This document shows, in pieces, positions 9,430-17,977 of a stretch of DNA of 64,000 nt (within the stretch, counting starts at the first letter, position 1; the number at the start of each line of letters is the position of its first letter). This DNA comes from Chloroherpetonaceae bacterium. GTDB lineage: Bacteria > Bacteroidota > Chlorobiia > Chlorobiales > Thermochlorobacteraceae. The notes beneath the pieces were generated by a model. It was not told the origin of the DNA. It searched no databases and was given only the letters and a program-made list of their open reading frames with translations. Where the stretch lies: assembly GCA_033763895.1 (NCBI GenBank), contig JANRJQ010000010.1, forward strand, positions 748,146-812,145, in the 5' to 3' direction. The translations under genes and the position numbers were made by a program.

Positions 9430-10431
9430 ATGAAAATTTCATTTCCAAAAGGAATTTGGTCATTTATTGCAAGTGCATTCATTGGGGCGGTTTATGGGCT
9501 TTTGGCACGGGTGGTTTTTCAATATCGCGGTGAGGGTTTCGCCGGAGATATTTTTGGGGTTATGACGGTTGGGTTTATGTTTTTTGTGCCACTTGCTTTA
9601 GGCTTTCTTACGATTTGGTTTTTGGATTCGGTGAAGAAGTCGCTTTTTTTGGTAGAGATTTTTCTCCCTTGGGCGTCGATTCTTGTGCTCTTATTCATGA
9701 CATTTATTACCGGGTTAGAGGGATCAATCTGCATTCTTATGGCTACGCCTGTTTTACTTGTTATGTCAAGTATTGGCGGGGTTTTGGCAGGCGTTGTCAG
9801 GCGGATGATTGACAAAAGAAATGCGCGAAATGGAAATTCAATTTTAGGGTTTATGCCATTTGCGATGCTTCTTTTGCCGGTTTTCGTTTCAGGGATTGAA
9901 AGTCAGGTGAATGCCCCACTTGAAATGAGAACGGTTGATACTGAAATAGAAATTTCTGCATCGCCGGAAACGATTTGGAATGAAATAATCCGAGTTCGCA
10001 AAATTGAAAATGAAGAATTGGAATCAACTTTTTTTCATTCAATTGGATTTCCAAAACCCTTGGAGGCAACACTAACCCACGAGGGAATCGGCGGGGTTCG
10101 ACATGCAACATTCGATGGGGGTGTCTTGTTTGTGGAAACCGTGACCCTTTGGGAAGAAAAGAAAAAACTTGGGTTTACCATCAAAGCCGATAAAATTCCG
10201 CCCGGCACGCTTGATGAACATGTTACCATTGGCGGGGAATACTTTGATGTGTTATATGGCGAATATGAAATTGTTCCGAACAGCAATGGAAAAGCAACCC
10301 TAAAACTTTTAAGCCGTGAGCGTGTTTCAACTCGATTTAATTTCTACGCGGGGTTTTGGACAGATTGGGTCATGCGCGATATTCAAGAATCCATCTTAAA
10401 AGTCATCAAAAAGCGTTGTGAAGACAAGTAA
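9430..10431 (+). CDS. Membrane protein with C-terminal SRPBCC (START-like) domain
   Basis: This 333-aa protein has four to five hydrophobic helices in residues about 8-158. A soluble C-terminal domain follows from about residue 168 (TEIEISASPETIWNEI), the characteristic first strand and helix of SRPBCC/polyketide-cyclase-like ligand-binding folds. The ligand is unknown. It is transcribed divergently from sdhC and converges on the thioredoxin-like gene ending at 10456. No operon partner is visible. Confidence 0.8.
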   Translation: MKISFPKGIWSFIASAFIGAVYGLLARVVFQYRGEGFAGDIFGVMTVGFMFFVPLALGFLTIWFLDSVKKSLFLVEIFLPWASILVLLFMTFITGLEGSICILMATPVLLVMSSIGGVLAGVVRRMIDKRNARNGNSILGFMPFAMLLLPVFVSGIESQVNAPLEMRTVDTEIEISASPETIWNEIIRVRKIENEELESTFFHSIGFPKPLEATLTHEGIGGVRHATFDGGVLFVETVTLWEEKKKLGFTIKADKIPPGTLDEHVTIGGEYFDVLYGEYEIVPNSNGKATLKLLSRERVSTRFNFYAGFWTDWVMRDIQESILKVIKKRCEDK

Positions 10432-10455
10432 ATTCAATCATGAATAGGTTCTTTC

Positions 10456-11004
10456 TTACGGCTTGTTGATGATTTCAAGTAAATCCGTTTCCCAATTATT
10501 TGTAGGTGTTTCGACGATTCGCCCAATTTCTGAGCCATTCCAAAGTACGACCAAAGTCGGGACACGCTCAATTTTATACTTTTGAGATTCACCTTCAAAG
10601 TCCTGTTTCTCTCTTGTGACCCCTTTGACTTGAACCAAAGAATCCGGAACGCCAAGTGAGGCGAAAACCTTGAACACGATTGGTACTTGCTCTTTGCTAT
10701 CTCCACACCAGCTTCCGGCAAAGAGTACCCAACCAAGTTCAGCGCGTTTTTCAGAAATGAGTTTGCTTAATGCTTGTAGGACAGAGTCTTTCGGTGCGTA
10801 ATCTGCAGCATCATAATGATTCCATTTGGCTTCCTGTTGCCAAGCTTTCCAAGAGCCTGTTCCTAAAAGCACCACTTGTTCCGATTTCTTTGGGTCAGGA
10901 AGAACTTTGTAGGTTGTGCTTGTTGGTTTTTCTTTTTGCGGCTGTATAGATGAACAGGCAGAAAGAAGTAAAAGGAGAGTAAGTAGTATGAATCGATATG
11001 GCAT
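10456..11004 (-). CDS. Thioredoxin-like lipoprotein
   Basis: The 182-aa precursor has a lipoprotein signal (LLLLLSACSS, with Cys about residue 17), so it should be lipid-anchored in the envelope. The mature part has a thioredoxin fold: LGWVLFAGSWCGDSKEQVPI and IERVPTLVVLWNGSEIGR. The active-site motif is WCGDS, with one cysteine instead of CXXC, as in many Bacteroidota thioredoxin-family proteins, so dithiol oxidoreductase activity is not assured. It lies 18 bp after nadK on the same strand. Confidence 0.85.
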   Translation of the reverse strand: MPYRFILLTLLLLLSACSSIQPQKEKPTSTTYKVLPDPKKSEQVVLLGTGSWKAWQQEAKWNHYDAADYAPKDSVLQALSKLISEKRAELGWVLFAGSWCGDSKEQVPIVFKVFASLGVPDSLVQVKGVTREKQDFEGESQKYKIERVPTLVVLWNGSEIGRIVETPTNNWETDLLEIINKP

Positions 11005-11022
11005 AGATTTTTTTGGTTTGAC

Positions 11023-11895
11023 TTAACGTGTGTATTCTCTTCCCCAAAGAAACTTCGAGCGAAGGACATCATAATAATTTCGTTGCTCATTTTTAATAAG
11101 CAACACTTGTTGCTCCGATTTATAAACTCGAAGCCGATCTTTCGGAGAAATTTTAAGCTGAATGTTCCCATCACAATTGAGCACGAAATTTGGCGCGGGC
11201 GTTTCAACCATTATTTCAATTTCTTTTTCGTCGTTAATCACAATCGGACGAACCGTGAGCATGTGAGGGCATATTGGGGTAATAACAAAAACGCGCGACT
11301 TTGGAATGATGATCGGCCCACCGGCCGACATTGAATAAGCCGTTGAACCCGTGGAAGTGGCGATAATAATGCCATCAGCTTTGTAATCAGCAAGCAAATG
11401 ACCATCTATTCGAAGTGAAATCAAAGGCAGGCGGGGGTAGCCACCCTTTTCGATAATGACATCATTTAGAGCGGTAAAAACTTTTTCTCGTTTCTCTTGC
11501 GAAACCGCTACTTCCAATAGCGTTCGGGTTTCCGTTTGAAATTGGTTTTGAACAATTCGCTCCAATGCCGGAAACAACTCTTCATCTGAAAATTCGGCCA
11601 AGAATCCTAAGCGACCAAAATTGATTCCTAAAATCGGTTTTCCTTGGGCAACACGAGAAACCCCAAGCAATGTCCCATCTCCGCCAAGTGAAATGAAAAT
11701 GTCGCAGGCTTTATGCATTTCTTCCTTGGCCAGAAGATATTTTTGCAAAGCTTTTGAAAGATGAAGTGGGGTATTGCTTTCTTTATCAATAAAAAAGGGA
11801 ATCTTCCTTTTTTGAAGCCAAGTTACAAGCGATTTTCCGCAAGAAATTGCAGGCTCACGATCGGTATTAATAACGATTCCGAAGGATATTGACAT
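11023..11895 (-). CDS. nadK: NAD kinase
   Basis: This 290-aa cytosolic enzyme phosphorylates NAD to NADP with ATP or polyphosphate. Signature motifs are all present: ISLGGDGTLLGVSR (GGDG phosphate-binding), LGINFGRLGFLAEF, LNDVIIEKGG and TGSTAYSMSAGGPII. Length is normal for bacteria. The gene is the first of a probable two-gene unit with the thioredoxin-like lipoprotein downstream. The region 11896-12062 upstream is AT-rich and shared with the divergent methyltransferase gene. Confidence 0.97.
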   Translation of the reverse strand: MSISFGIVINTDREPAISCGKSLVTWLQKRKIPFFIDKESNTPLHLSKALQKYLLAKEEMHKACDIFISLGGDGTLLGVSRVAQGKPILGINFGRLGFLAEFSDEELFPALERIVQNQFQTETRTLLEVAVSQEKREKVFTALNDVIIEKGGYPRLPLISLRIDGHLLADYKADGIIIATSTGSTAYSMSAGGPIIIPKSRVFVITPICPHMLTVRPIVINDEKEIEIMVETPAPNFVLNCDGNIQLKISPKDRLRVYKSEQQVLLIKNEQRNYYDVLRSKFLWGREYTR

Positions 11896-12062
11896 GAAGT
11901 TAACTTGTAATCAAAAACGACAGAAGACTATGAAATAAAACCAACTGAAGACGAAAAAGGAATTATATTTGCGGCTTGTTTGAAAATAACAATCGAATTC
12001 TAACCAGCAAATTCTCACAAAAGAATTCTTCACAAACTTTTAAGTGATTTCCAAAACGACCA

Positions 12063-12842
12063 TTGACTATCAATCAAGAAAAAGAGACAGAAAAAAAATG
12101 GTTTCAAACTTGGTTTGAAAGCCCGTATTACCTAAAGCTTTATGGCCATCGCGATACCAATGAAGCACAGCAAACCGTGCGCTTAATTCTTACTTGTCTT
12201 GAAGAATTAAGGGGGAAGGGAGCTGAAAAACCGAAGTTGCTTGATGTGGCTTGCGGCGCAGGGCGTCATGCGGTGCAATTTGCTAAAGAAGGGCTGAGCA
12301 TAACGGCCAACGATCTCTCTGAGTTTTTACTCACTGAAGCACGGCGGCTTTCAATTGAGCATAGTGCAAAATTGCGATTTACACAGAATGATATGCGGCG
12401 GTTGCCTTTTCGCGATGAATTCGATGCAGCGGTTCAACTCTTTACCAGCTTTGGCTACTTTGAAGACCCCTTGGATGATGAACGAACGCTCATTTCAGTA
12501 TCACGCTCATTAAAGCAAAAGGGAATTTATGTGCTTGATTACTTAAATCCGGCGGTACTTCGAAGCAAACTCACCCCAAAAAATGAGAAGTTAATTGACG
12601 GTGTGCGGTATGTCGAAACCCGTTACATTCAAGGCGATCAAGTGGTTAAGCATATTGATATTTATGACAAAGACATGATTCATAATTTTACCGAATCGGT
12701 CAGGCTCTATGAGCCCTATGATTTGAAAATGCTGATTACATCCAGTGGATTTCAGGTTCGGAAATTGCTCGGTGATTATGAGGGAAACCCCTTTAACGAA
12801 TCGAGTTCTCCTCGTTTAATCATTTTTGCGCAAAAAGTATAA
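12063..12842 (+). CDS. Class I SAM-dependent methyltransferase
   Basis: In this 259-aa protein motif I is LLDVACGAGRHAVQFA, followed by ITANDLSEFLLTEA and a post-I region FDAAVQLFTSFGYFEDP, placing it with Methyltransf_25/11-type enzymes. C-terminal residues match those of small-molecule or cyclopropane-synthase-like relatives, so the substrate is open. The start is a TTG at 12063; no in-frame ATG precedes motif I closely enough to be better. The helicase gene begins 25 bp after its stop, so the two are likely co-transcribed. Confidence 0.82.
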   Translation: MTINQEKETEKKWFQTWFESPYYLKLYGHRDTNEAQQTVRLILTCLEELRGKGAEKPKLLDVACGAGRHAVQFAKEGLSITANDLSEFLLTEARRLSIEHSAKLRFTQNDMRRLPFRDEFDAAVQLFTSFGYFEDPLDDERTLISVSRSLKQKGIYVLDYLNPAVLRSKLTPKNEKLIDGVRYVETRYIQGDQVVKHIDIYDKDMIHNFTESVRLYEPYDLKMLITSSGFQVRKLLGDYEGNPFNESSSPRLIIFAQKV

Positions 12843-12867
12843 CGAAGTTGGAAAAGATAAATTCAGC

Positions 12868-15183
12868 ATGTTACCGTCAGTAGAAAAATTTTTATCGAAC
12901 CTTAATGAACCGCAAGCGAAGGCGGTTTCTTCGACAAATGGGCCGGTGATGATTATTGCCGGCGCCGGTTCAGGGAAAACTCGCGTGATTACTTTTCGAA
13001 CCGCGTATATCATTCAATATTTACATACCCCGCCCGGAAACATCCTTTCCTTAACCTTTACCAATAAAGCGGCTAGGGAAATGAAAGACCGCATCGATTC
13101 CGTATTAGGGCAAGGCGCCTCGCGGGGTCTTTGGATTGGAACCTTTCACTCTAACTTTGCAAAGCTTCTTCGTCAGCACGCCTCGCTTCTGAATTTTACC
13201 AATTCTTTTTCCATTTACGACTCGGAAGACTCTCAACGCGTGATTAAAGAAATCATGAACGATTTGGGAATCAATCCCCAACTGCTTACACCCAATACGG
13301 TACAGTCAATGATTAGCCGAGCAAAAAACAGATTCGTTTTGCCCCATCAGATGTTAGAATCAAAAGGGTCTGTGGGAAGTGATTATGCAACAGAAAAGGC
13401 TGCAATGGTTTATCAACGCTATGCTGAAAAGCTTCGCTCCAACAATGCAATGGATTTTGATGATTTGCTTATCAAACCCATTGAGCTATTTATGCAAGAG
13501 CCAAGAATTTTGGAATTTTATCAAGAGCGGTTTGAATACTTGATGATTGATGAATATCAGGATACCAATTATGCGCAATATCTCGTGGCAAAATTGCTCT
13601 CTCAAAAGCACCGGAATATTTGTGTGGTTGGTGATGATGCCCAATCGATTTACTCTTGGCGGGGTGCAGATATTACGAATATCCTCAGCTTCCAAAATGA
13701 CTACACCGATTCCACCGTCGTGAGGCTCGAAGAAAACTACCGCTCAACCAAAACCATTTTAGCCATTGCTAATTCGGTCATCAAGCAAAACCGCGGCCAA
13801 CTTGAAAAAAATCTTTTTACCCGAAACGATTCCGGCGAGCGCGTAACTTTTATTGAAGCATTTGATGAAAAAAATGAAGCGTCAAAAATCATTAATGCCA
13901 TTCGTGATCAAAAGTTGCTCAAAGGTTACTCCAACAAAGATTTTGCAATCTTTTACCGAACCAACTCCCAAAGCCGCGTGCTTGAAGATGCCCTGCGGCA
14001 AAACGGGATTAGTTATCAGGTTTTTGGAAACGTCTCTTTTTATAAGCGCAAGGAAATAAAAGATGTGGTGGCCTATTTGCGGCTTCTCAATAACCCGGCG
14101 GATGAAGAATCACTCTTGCGTATTATCAACTATCCAACCCGCGGCATTGGCGATACAAGCCTTGATAAGCTGCGTCAATTGGCGTATGATGAAGGTATTT
14201 CGCTCTTTGATTTAATTCGCCGCGCGTCGATGTATGACATTCAACCACGACTTGCATCTGCATTAAGGGATTTTTACAAGCTCATTCAATCGCTGCAAAA
14301 AACGGCTGAAAAGTATGATGCCTTCGAGGTTGTGCGAGAACTTTATGAAGAAACCCGCATTCTTGAAATCCTCAAAAATGATAATACTACTGATTCAAGC
14401 ACACGTTTTGATAACCTCCAAGAATTTCTTTCACTCGCCAAAAGCTATTGCGAGAAGCACGCTGAGCAAAACAAACTGCCCGACTTCTTGCAAGATGTCG
14501 CGCTTTTGACCGACGCTCAAGATGATGATGAAGATGCCTCAAATAAAGTGGCTTTAATGACGGTTCACTCCGCCAAAGGTTTGGAATTTCCGATTGTATT
14601 TGTGACAGGTTTGGAGGAAAAACTCTTTCCGCTTAATCCGGAAACAAACGAGGAATTGGAAGAAGAGCGTCGGCTATTTTATGTTGCCCTCACAAGAGCA
14701 AGGAAAAAACTGTACCTCTCGTATGCAAAAAACAGATTTCGATTTGGATTCACCCAGCCTTCGTTGAAATCACGATTTTTAGATGAAATCGATGGCGATG
14801 TGGTCGAAACCGAAGGCGGCAAGCTTCTTTCCGATTTGCGAATTGAAAAGCGAGAAAACACTCGAATCACACGAGATTACAGCGATGGAGAGGAATATCG
14901 TGGCGGTGGCACGTGGAACCGCAAGCCAAAAAAGGAAATGGATTACGACGATTATGTCGCGAGTGGAAAAATGGCCTCACGCCAAACAAAGCCAAAAGCG
15001 GAAATTGAAGGACCGGCTTTAGCCATAGGAATGAAAGTAAGCCACAAAATTTTTGGGGTTGGAAAAATTACTTCTCTTGAAGGAAACGGCGATGGTGCAA
15101 AAGCAAAAATCTTCTTTCGATCCGCCGGCGAAAAAACACTTGTCGTGAAGTTTGCCAACCTGACGATCGTTGAACCGAACTAA
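12868..15183 (+). CDS. pcrA: UvrD/PcrA-type superfamily 1 DNA helicase
   Basis: This is a 3'-5' helicase of DNA repair and replication-conflict resolution. Visible motifs are Walker A IIAGAGSGKTRVIT, motif II DEYQDTNYAQ, motif III GDDAQSIYSWRGAD, motif IV EENYRST, motif V TVHSAKGLEFPIVF and motif VI EEERRLFYVALTRA. A Tudor-like C-terminal module (MKVSHKIFGVGKI) is typical of PcrA. An open frame extends to a TTG at 12826 inside the previous gene, but the ATG at 12868 (MLPSVEKFLSNLNEPQ) fits the family start and avoids overlap; it gives 771 residues. Confidence 0.95.
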   Translation: MLPSVEKFLSNLNEPQAKAVSSTNGPVMIIAGAGSGKTRVITFRTAYIIQYLHTPPGNILSLTFTNKAAREMKDRIDSVLGQGASRGLWIGTFHSNFAKLLRQHASLLNFTNSFSIYDSEDSQRVIKEIMNDLGINPQLLTPNTVQSMISRAKNRFVLPHQMLESKGSVGSDYATEKAAMVYQRYAEKLRSNNAMDFDDLLIKPIELFMQEPRILEFYQERFEYLMIDEYQDTNYAQYLVAKLLSQKHRNICVVGDDAQSIYSWRGADITNILSFQNDYTDSTVVRLEENYRSTKTILAIANSVIKQNRGQLEKNLFTRNDSGERVTFIEAFDEKNEASKIINAIRDQKLLKGYSNKDFAIFYRTNSQSRVLEDALRQNGISYQVFGNVSFYKRKEIKDVVAYLRLLNNPADEESLLRIINYPTRGIGDTSLDKLRQLAYDEGISLFDLIRRASMYDIQPRLASALRDFYKLIQSLQKTAEKYDAFEVVRELYEETRILEILKNDNTTDSSTRFDNLQEFLSLAKSYCEKHAEQNKLPDFLQDVALLTDAQDDDEDASNKVALMTVHSAKGLEFPIVFVTGLEEKLFPLNPETNEELEEERRLFYVALTRARKKLYLSYAKNRFRFGFTQPSLKSRFLDEIDGDVVETEGGKLLSDLRIEKRENTRITRDYSDGEEYRGGGTWNRKPKKEMDYDDYVASGKMASRQTKPKAEIEGPALAIGMKVSHKIFGVGKITSLEGNGDGAKAKIFFRSAGEKTLVVKFANLTIVEPN

Positions 15184-15726
15184 AACAGAATTTCATCGTG
15201 ACGAGAAAGTGAGGTGGTTGAGCCTGCGCCGAACTGAGCCTGTCGAAGTGTCGAAACCACCGTGTCGCTTCCCACAAAACCTAAAGAAGTCATTTCGAGG
15301 CTTTAATATGCTCGTCAAGCTCGCAGCGAGAAATCTCCGACTTTCCGCAAGCACCAAAACACTGTCTGAATCAGGATTTTCAGGATGAAGGGATGAAGGG
15401 ATGAAGAGGATTAAAAACTTAAAAAGCGAGGTGGTTGAGCTTGTCGAAACCACCGTGTCGTGCGCCACTCAACTTCACCCAGTCATTCCGGCTTGTCCGG
15501 AATCTTGCACGCCCCAAAACCCCGTCTGAACCTTAATTTTCAGGATTCAAGGATGAACATGATTTAATCCATTCCTCACTCATCATTGAACTCTCCCCCA
15601 CGTCCAAAACGGCTTTAGAAAAGAAAGAATAAACCATTTTATTATCGCAAAAAAGATAACAAGGCGCGTAACTTTACCACAAGCACTGAACATTCATTAC
15701 TCATAACTCTTCACTGAACAAGAAGT
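15184..15726. repeat. Intergenic cluster of palindromic interspersed repeats
   Basis: This 543-bp stretch has no credible gene. It holds imperfect copies of a palindromic element whose arms are GGTGGTT and AACCACC around TCGACAGGCTC-like loops (near 15210-15265 and 15429-15463). It also holds a partial copy of the TCATTTCGAGGC...GAGAAATCTC element, a GTCATTCCGGCTTGTCCGGAATC palindrome near 15482, and a short GGATGAA tandem near 15384-15407. The same families recur at 16.8-17.8, 33.9-34.3, 38.05-38.24 and 49.4-49.85 kb. Confidence 0.75.
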
Positions 15727-16806
15727 ATGAAAACCCATCCGCTTGCGCATTGCCTTTTTCTTTGTGCGCTCATGCTGCTCTTTTGGGGCGTAAGCTGCAA
15801 AGAAGTAACCGGCCCGGGAGAAGAATTGCCCCAAACGCCCGACACCACCTCGCACGATTGGCAATGGACCATAACCACTTTAGGCGACGGCGGAAGCTCT
15901 GCCTTATATGATGTGGCCATTATCAACGATAGCCTCGCTTACGCCGTGGGTGAAATTTACCTGCGCGATAGCATCACCGGGCAGTTAGACCCTATAAAGT
16001 ATAATGTTGCAAAATGGGACGGGAAGGGGTGGACATTACAGCGAGTATTCTATGTAGCAAGTAGGGATAATATTTCAGCACCTGTATTTCGCTCAATTTT
16101 AGCTTTTGGAGAGAATGATGTTTGGGCATTTTCTGCTGATGTCGCCAACCGTTGGAATGGAGCAGAATGGATTTCTACATTTAATTCTCCAGTAATGTTT
16201 GGATTTGGATGGATTAATAAAGCGTGGGGGACGAGTTCTAGTAATTTTTATGTGGTAGGCAACAACGGCAATTTAGCGCATTACGACGGGAGCGTGTGGC
16301 GGCGGCTCAATAGCGGGACGGGGTTCCATATTGCTGATATTTATGGGGATTCCTCAAATGGCAGCTATGAAATTTTAGCCGTTGCCTTAAATGGCTTCAA
16401 TAGCTATGATCGATTAATTTTATCAATCAAAGGAAGTAAAGTCGATAGTATCCCTGCTTTTCCAATCCAATATGAATTAACCGGAATTTGGTTTCAAAAA
16501 GACAAGCATTATTGGATAACCGGAGCCGGAGTTCATCATAAAAACAAACTTGAAGAATTGGCTTGGAAAGAGCGAACGAGAGGGAGTTATTTTACTTCTC
16601 AGATTCATGCCAATAATTGGAATGATATTCTTACAGCAGGGTCAGGCGGCGAAGTAATGCATTACAATGGAAGTACTTGGAAAAACTACGAGGCGCAAAT
16701 TGGTCTGTATGGAAACTATTATGGTTTGCGAATGAAAGGAGAATTAGCAATTGGAGTGGGTCAGATGCCTGTCAAGGCAATTATTTTAATAGGTAAACGA
16801 AAATAA
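15727..16806 (+). CDS. Predicted lipoprotein with propeller-like repeats
   Basis: The 359-aa precursor has a signal peptide ending in the lipobox WGVSC (Cys about residue 24). The mature protein contains recurring short strands such as DVWAFSADVANRWNGAEW, NFYVVGNNGNLAHYDGSVWR and GSGGEVMHYNGSTWKNY, typical of surface beta-propeller-like proteins of Bacteroidota and Chlorobiota. Enzymatic residues are not evident. It stands alone between two repeat clusters, so it may be a relatively mobile or strain-specific gene (inference). Confidence 0.8.
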   Translation: MKTHPLAHCLFLCALMLLFWGVSCKEVTGPGEELPQTPDTTSHDWQWTITTLGDGGSSALYDVAIINDSLAYAVGEIYLRDSITGQLDPIKYNVAKWDGKGWTLQRVFYVASRDNISAPVFRSILAFGENDVWAFSADVANRWNGAEWISTFNSPVMFGFGWINKAWGTSSSNFYVVGNNGNLAHYDGSVWRRLNSGTGFHIADIYGDSSNGSYEILAVALNGFNSYDRLILSIKGSKVDSIPAFPIQYELTGIWFQKDKHYWITGAGVHHKNKLEELAWKERTRGSYFTSQIHANNWNDILTAGSGGEVMHYNGSTWKNYEAQIGLYGNYYGLRMKGELAIGVGQMPVKAIILIGKRK

Positions 16807-17853
16807 GATGAATAAAAATGGTGATTATGGTTACAAAATTTTAAGACCTTACATTTATAATTCCCAAAAAATGAAAGTAGAATACCGAGGCGAGCTTGAC
16901 GAGCCACATAAAGCCTCGGAATGACGATGTGAAGGGGGTCATTGAGCCTGTCGAAATGACATCCTTCACGATACGGTGGTTTCGACAAGCCGCGGCCACC
17001 TCGTTTAGGTGCATGCAGGATTCCGGACGCGCTTTGCTTGCCGGAATGACCTCGTTTAGACTCTGTGCCCTCTGCGATATTCCTTTGTGGCCTTTGTGGT
17101 TGCCTTTGCAAAAGCACTTGTCCGCGACACGGTGGTTTCGACAGGCTCAACCACCTCTCGTTTGTCTTAATTTTCAGTCATTTCGAACGGAGCCAAGCGA
17201 AGTGAGAAATCTCGGGCGTGCTGAAAGTCGGAGATTTCTCGCTGCGCTCGAAATGACTCATTCAAATGAAGGACGTGCAGGATTCCGGACGCGCTTTGCT
17301 TGCCGGAATGACATGCTGAGGGTGAGTGGTTCACGATACGGTGGTTTCGAGAGGCTCAACCACCTCGAAGTGAGGCGTGCTGAGAGTCTGAGATTTCTCG
17401 CTGCGCTAAAAATGACTCATTCAAATGAAGGGCGTGCAGGATTCCGGACGCGCTTCGCTTGCCGGAATGACATGCAGAGGGTGAGTGGTTCACGATACGG
17501 TGGTTTCGACAGGCTCAACCACCTCGAAGTGAGGCGTGCTGAGAGTCTGAGATTTCTCGCTGCGCTCGAAATGACAAGGTGAAGGGGGTCATTGAGCCTG
17601 TCGAAATGACATCCTTCACGATACGGTGGTTTCGACAAGCCGCGGCCACCTCTCGTTTGTCTTAATTTTCAGTCATTTCGAACGGAGCCAAGCGAAGTGA
17701 GAAATCTCGGGCGTGCTGAAAGTCGGAGATTTCTCGCTGCGCTCGAAATGACTCCTTCAAAAGAAGGGCGTGCAGGATTCCGGACAAGCCGGAATGACTA
17801 TGTGAGAGGTAATCGACAAGATGGTTTCAAGGGGCCAAGGTCACCCTAATTCG
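16807..17853. repeat. Intergenic block of duplicated palindromic repeats
   Basis: This 1-kb stretch consists of mosaic repeats and no real gene. A 74-bp unit occurs identically at 16929-17002 and 17579-17652. A unit of about 108 bp occurs at 17152-17259 and 17647-17754. A tandem unit of about 159 bp occupies 17260-17577. All are built from the same palindromes: GGTGGTTTCGACAGGCTC with its complement, TTTCGAGC...GAGAAATCTC, and a GGATTCCGG...CCGGAAT hairpin. Open frames crossing it are repeat translations. Confidence 0.85.
17260..17577. repeat. Two tandem copies of a 159-bp repeat
   Basis: The copies start at 17260 and 17419 with ATTCAAATGAAGG and run through GATTCCGGACGCGCTT, GGTTCACGATACGGTGG and GAGGCGTGCTGAGAGTC. 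They differ at only a few bases (for example GAGAGGCTC against GACAGGCTC), so the duplication is recent or kept homogeneous by recombination. Each copy contains at least three hairpin-forming palindromes. Confidence 0.85.
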
Positions 17854-17928
17854 TAGCGTGTACTGGATTCGAACCGAGTGTCTCCGCGCTCCAAAGCACA
17901 GCGTCCTTAGCCTCTAGACGAACACGCC
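17854..17928 (-). tRNA. tRNA-like gene, isotype unclear, possibly degenerate
   Basis: The minus strand gives a 7-bp acceptor stem (GGCGTGT with ACACGCT, first pair G-U), a D-arm TCGTCTAGAGGCTAAGGAC like tRNA-Glu or -Gln, and a T-loop GGTTCGAATCC. Two irregularities stand out. The anticodon stem CTGTG/CGCGG (two G-U pairs) encloses an 8-base loop CTTTGGAG. The T-stem pairs fully as ACTGG/CCAGT only if one extra C is bulged out. Read conventionally the anticodon would be TTG (Gln) or TGG (Pro). No CCA is encoded. It may be a decaying or unusual tRNA. Confidence 0.55.
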
Positions 17929-17977
17929 ATCTCGGGGAATTTCACCCCAAAATAGTTAATCAAAATCTCTCAAGACT

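Noticed and set aside
16896-17582. 228-codon plus-strand open frame
   Set aside because: It runs entirely through the palindromic repeat block and its translation is the same repeated peptides; no real gene.
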